From the NCBI RefSeq assembly GCF_000507185.2, contig NZ_AYTM02000002.1:2193501-2257500 (forward strand): DNA of 64,000 nucleotides, written 5' to 3'. The notes below the pieces were generated by a model that was not told where the DNA came from, ran no database searches, and saw only the letters and a program-made list of their open reading frames with translations. A program made the translations under genes and the position numbers. Positions 62,151-64,000 of this stretch are shown piece by piece. How positions within the stretch are numbered: position 1 is the stretch's first letter; each line of letters begins with the position of its first letter. The DNA is from Pseudomonas syringae KCTC 12500. GTDB lineage: Bacteria; Pseudomonadota; Gammaproteobacteria; Pseudomonadales; Pseudomonadaceae.

Positions 62151-63602
62151 ATGACGTCTCTTCAAGTGATGACAGGCGATGCCGTCGTCAAAACCGTCGT
62201 TGAAGAAGCCCGTTCAAAGACCGTCTATCAATCATGGATGAATGAACGTGCTCCCGAACATCAACACGATGCGGTCATGTTTCTGAATCACTGCCTGGCC
62301 CTGGCTGAGCGGGAACACTGCGACCTTCCGGCCCAGCCTGAAGCGCTTGAACAGTGGATGGAGCAGAACGTAGGGGTCGTGGCTGATCAATATGCGCTCT
62401 ATCTTGAGCAACGCCGCGCAGGAAAACCGAGACGGTTTTTCAAAAGCAAAGCGCACGCGATGTATTTCATTCAGCAAGTTGCACCGACCAAAATGGTCGA
62501 CGGCGCCTGGCTATACGGATTGCTGCCGCGCTGGGCAGACTACCGCTTTCATGGCCTGATTCGTACGTACCTTGAGGAACTCGGTGACGGCGAACAGGCG
62601 CAGAATCACGTTTCCCTGTATCGGAAACTGCTGGCGGATCTGGACTGCGATACCAGCGCGCCACTGGCAGACGACGCCTACCTGCAGGGTGCCATTCAGC
62701 TGTCGCTGGGCCAGCTTGGCGAGCAGTACCTTCCCGAGGTCATTGGTTACAACCTGGGCTATGAACAGCTGCCACTGCACTTGCTCATCACATCATTCGA
62801 GCTGAATGAACTGGGCATTGACCCTTACTACTTCACCCTGCATGTGACGATCGATAACGCCAGCACCGGTCATGCGCGCAAGGCTGCGCAGAGCGTCCTG
62901 GAACTGATGCCTGTCGGCCAGGAGCGCGACGAGTTTTATCGTCGTGTCGCGAGTGGTTATCGCCTCAATGAGCTGGGCATGGGATCAACTAAGGTGATCC
63001 AGTCGTTCGACCTGGAGCAGGAAGTGATCGCCATGCTCGAGCGCAAGCGCACGTTCGGTCAGCACATGCATTCCGATTACTGCCGTCTCGACGGCAAGAC
63101 CGTCAACGAGTGGCTCGCCGAGCCCGATCAGATCCCGGAATTTCTTGCCGTACTGGAGAATAGGGGCTGGATCAAACGTCACGAAGACCCTCTGCACAGC
63201 CGTTTCTGGAAGCTGTTCGAGGGTGCCGGTGCACCGATGTTCGGCGTCTTCAACGGTTATGAAAAACAACTCGTGCATGACTGGATCGCCGGTGAGTGGC
63301 TGTCGGATGGCAGCGCTCAACCCACGATCGGCAAACGGCTTCCGGAAGCCTTTCGCTCGCGCTTCCGCAATCTGCAAGACGGCGCTCAGCCCTCCCCTGA
63401 GCTTGCTGTGCCTGCCTCGGCGGATGCTGATCCGGACGTTCGCGAACTGCACAGGAAACTGGAATCTGCGCCCGCCTCGGAGAAAATGTCCACGTTGATC
63501 GAAAGCATGTCGCCAGCAAGACACGCAACGGCCGCCGGCCTGCACGCGACGCGTCTGTTTGTGAGCAGCATGGCCGAGCGCATGACAGGAGCCCAGGCAT
63601 GA
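62151..63602 (+). CDS. Haem-oxygenase-like diiron protein (iron-containing redox enzyme family)
   Basis: A 483-residue protein from ATG 62151, with gagg about 11 bases upstream. The middle (about 200-260) carries a ligand pattern of the haem-oxygenase-like diiron oxidase (HDO) superfamily: SFELNELGIDPYYFTLHVTIDNASTGHARKAAQ, with Glu, His, Asp and His spaced along two helices. The N-terminal 150 residues and the C-terminal 150 (FEGAGAPMFGVFNGYEKQLVHDWIAGEWL) extend well beyond the roughly 230-residue core. HDO enzymes do N-oxygenation, C-C cleavage or desaturation in small-molecule synthesis. The stop overlaps the next gene's start. Substrate unknown. Confidence 0.75.
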   Translation: MTSLQVMTGDAVVKTVVEEARSKTVYQSWMNERAPEHQHDAVMFLNHCLALAEREHCDLPAQPEALEQWMEQNVGVVADQYALYLEQRRAGKPRRFFKSKAHAMYFIQQVAPTKMVDGAWLYGLLPRWADYRFHGLIRTYLEELGDGEQAQNHVSLYRKLLADLDCDTSAPLADDAYLQGAIQLSLGQLGEQYLPEVIGYNLGYEQLPLHLLITSFELNELGIDPYYFTLHVTIDNASTGHARKAAQSVLELMPVGQERDEFYRRVASGYRLNELGMGSTKVIQSFDLEQEVIAMLERKRTFGQHMHSDYCRLDGKTVNEWLAEPDQIPEFLAVLENRGWIKRHEDPLHSRFWKLFEGAGAPMFGVFNGYEKQLVHDWIAGEWLSDGSAQPTIGKRLPEAFRSRFRNLQDGAQPSPELAVPASADADPDVRELHRKLESAPASEKMSTLIESMSPARHATAAGLHATRLFVSSMAERMTGAQA

Positions 63603-64000
63603 GTCATCCCCTCCCCGACAGCGCCGCGCTGATTGCCTTGGCGCAGCGCCTTGATACCAGTGGCTATCGCTTTATCACGCCCACACCCCTGACCCATCAA
63701 CACGTCAATCAACGCCCGGAAAATCGTACTGCCGCGTCACTGCGCGATGTCTTCGGCTGGAGTCGGCTGATACCGGAATCCATGTTGCCGGTAGAAGAGG
63801 CTCAAGGCCTGCTGGCTGCCGGTATTCTGGAACGCAAGGAAGATGGCTTGAAAAGCCGGGTGAGATTTTCCAGCCTGGATAATCTGCTATTGGTGCATTC
63901 GGCGTTTCCTACCACAGATGAAGACTCGGTATTTTTCGGTCCGGATACCTATCGCTTCGCGCAGTCCATCAATCGTCATCTGCAAGGCACGTCGCACCCG
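63599..64000 (+). CDS. Probable SAM-dependent methyltransferase, N-terminal part (cut by window edge)
   Basis: 134 codons are visible. The ATG overlaps the stop of the diiron-protein gene (ATGA), so the two are translationally coupled. The visible part (FITPTPLTHQHVNQRPENRTAASLRDVFGWSRLIPESMLP) resembles the N-terminal extension of class I methyltransferases of the HemK-like type, but the SAM-binding motif would lie beyond the edge. The assignment is therefore tentative. Confidence 0.5.
   Translation, partial: MSHPLPDSAALIALAQRLDTSGYRFITPTPLTHQHVNQRPENRTAASLRDVFGWSRLIPESMLPVEEAQGLLAAGILERKEDGLKSRVRFSSLDNLLLVHSAFPTTDEDSVFFGPDTYRFAQSINRHLQGTSHP

Overview
The window is a 64 kb piece of a Pseudomonas chromosome, most likely from the P. 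syringae group. This is inferred from gene content (algB, an ivy-type lysozyme inhibitor, the pycAB pair with its LysR regulator, zigA/amiA, an hmtA-like cluster, opgD), high-GC codon use, and many REP-type intergenic palindromes built on cccacgcggagcgtggg. No rRNA, tRNA, CRISPR array or prophage was seen.

Layout. 1-286 is the 3' end of thrB. At 450-1899 and 11941-13390 lie two copies, in opposite orientation, of one 1450-bp IS3-family element with a -1 frameshift site. The first cuts off algB after its receiver domain and the second cuts off the start of a paiB-like gene. Between them (2-12 kb) are a BON-domain protein, small envelope genes, an Ivy homologue, an EnvZ/OmpR pair, tex, a hotdog thioesterase and gshA. 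The order suggests that IS recombination joined segments from different chromosomal places. From 13.4 to 28.7 kb come two GNAT acetyltransferases, pycB/pycA with a divergent LysR gene, an RpiR-family regulator with its own palindromic operator, uvrD, a Tim44-like protein, a SMI1/KNR4 protein, a CPA2 antiporter, an acyl-CoA thioesterase, pdxY and a DUF3301 protein.

28.8-43.7 kb looks like a zinc-starvation region. It holds two COG0523 (CobW/ZigA) GTPases, a DUF1826 protein, a Tat-exported amidase and an operon of three SPFH (HflK/HflC-like) proteins followed by an HmtA-like P1B ATPase. One SPFH protein has 14 histidines among its first 26 residues. I see three Zur-box-like palindromes: one perfect (between zigA and a divergent small secreted protein) and two with two mismatches (before the amidase and before the SPFH/ATPase operon). 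cls, cfa and a DUF3617 gene lie between.

44-51 kb holds opgD, a polytopic membrane protein, an acyltransferase with an SGNH domain, and a FixJ-type two-component pair. That pair ends a four-gene operon beginning with a double-length ABC permease and an ATPase with an AAA-associated tail, with no substrate-binding protein. 54.8-59 kb holds two chemoreceptors. The right end has a manganese catalase with a small partner, a DUF4142 protein, and a haem-oxygenase-like diiron protein overlapping the start of an apparent methyltransferase cut by the window edge.
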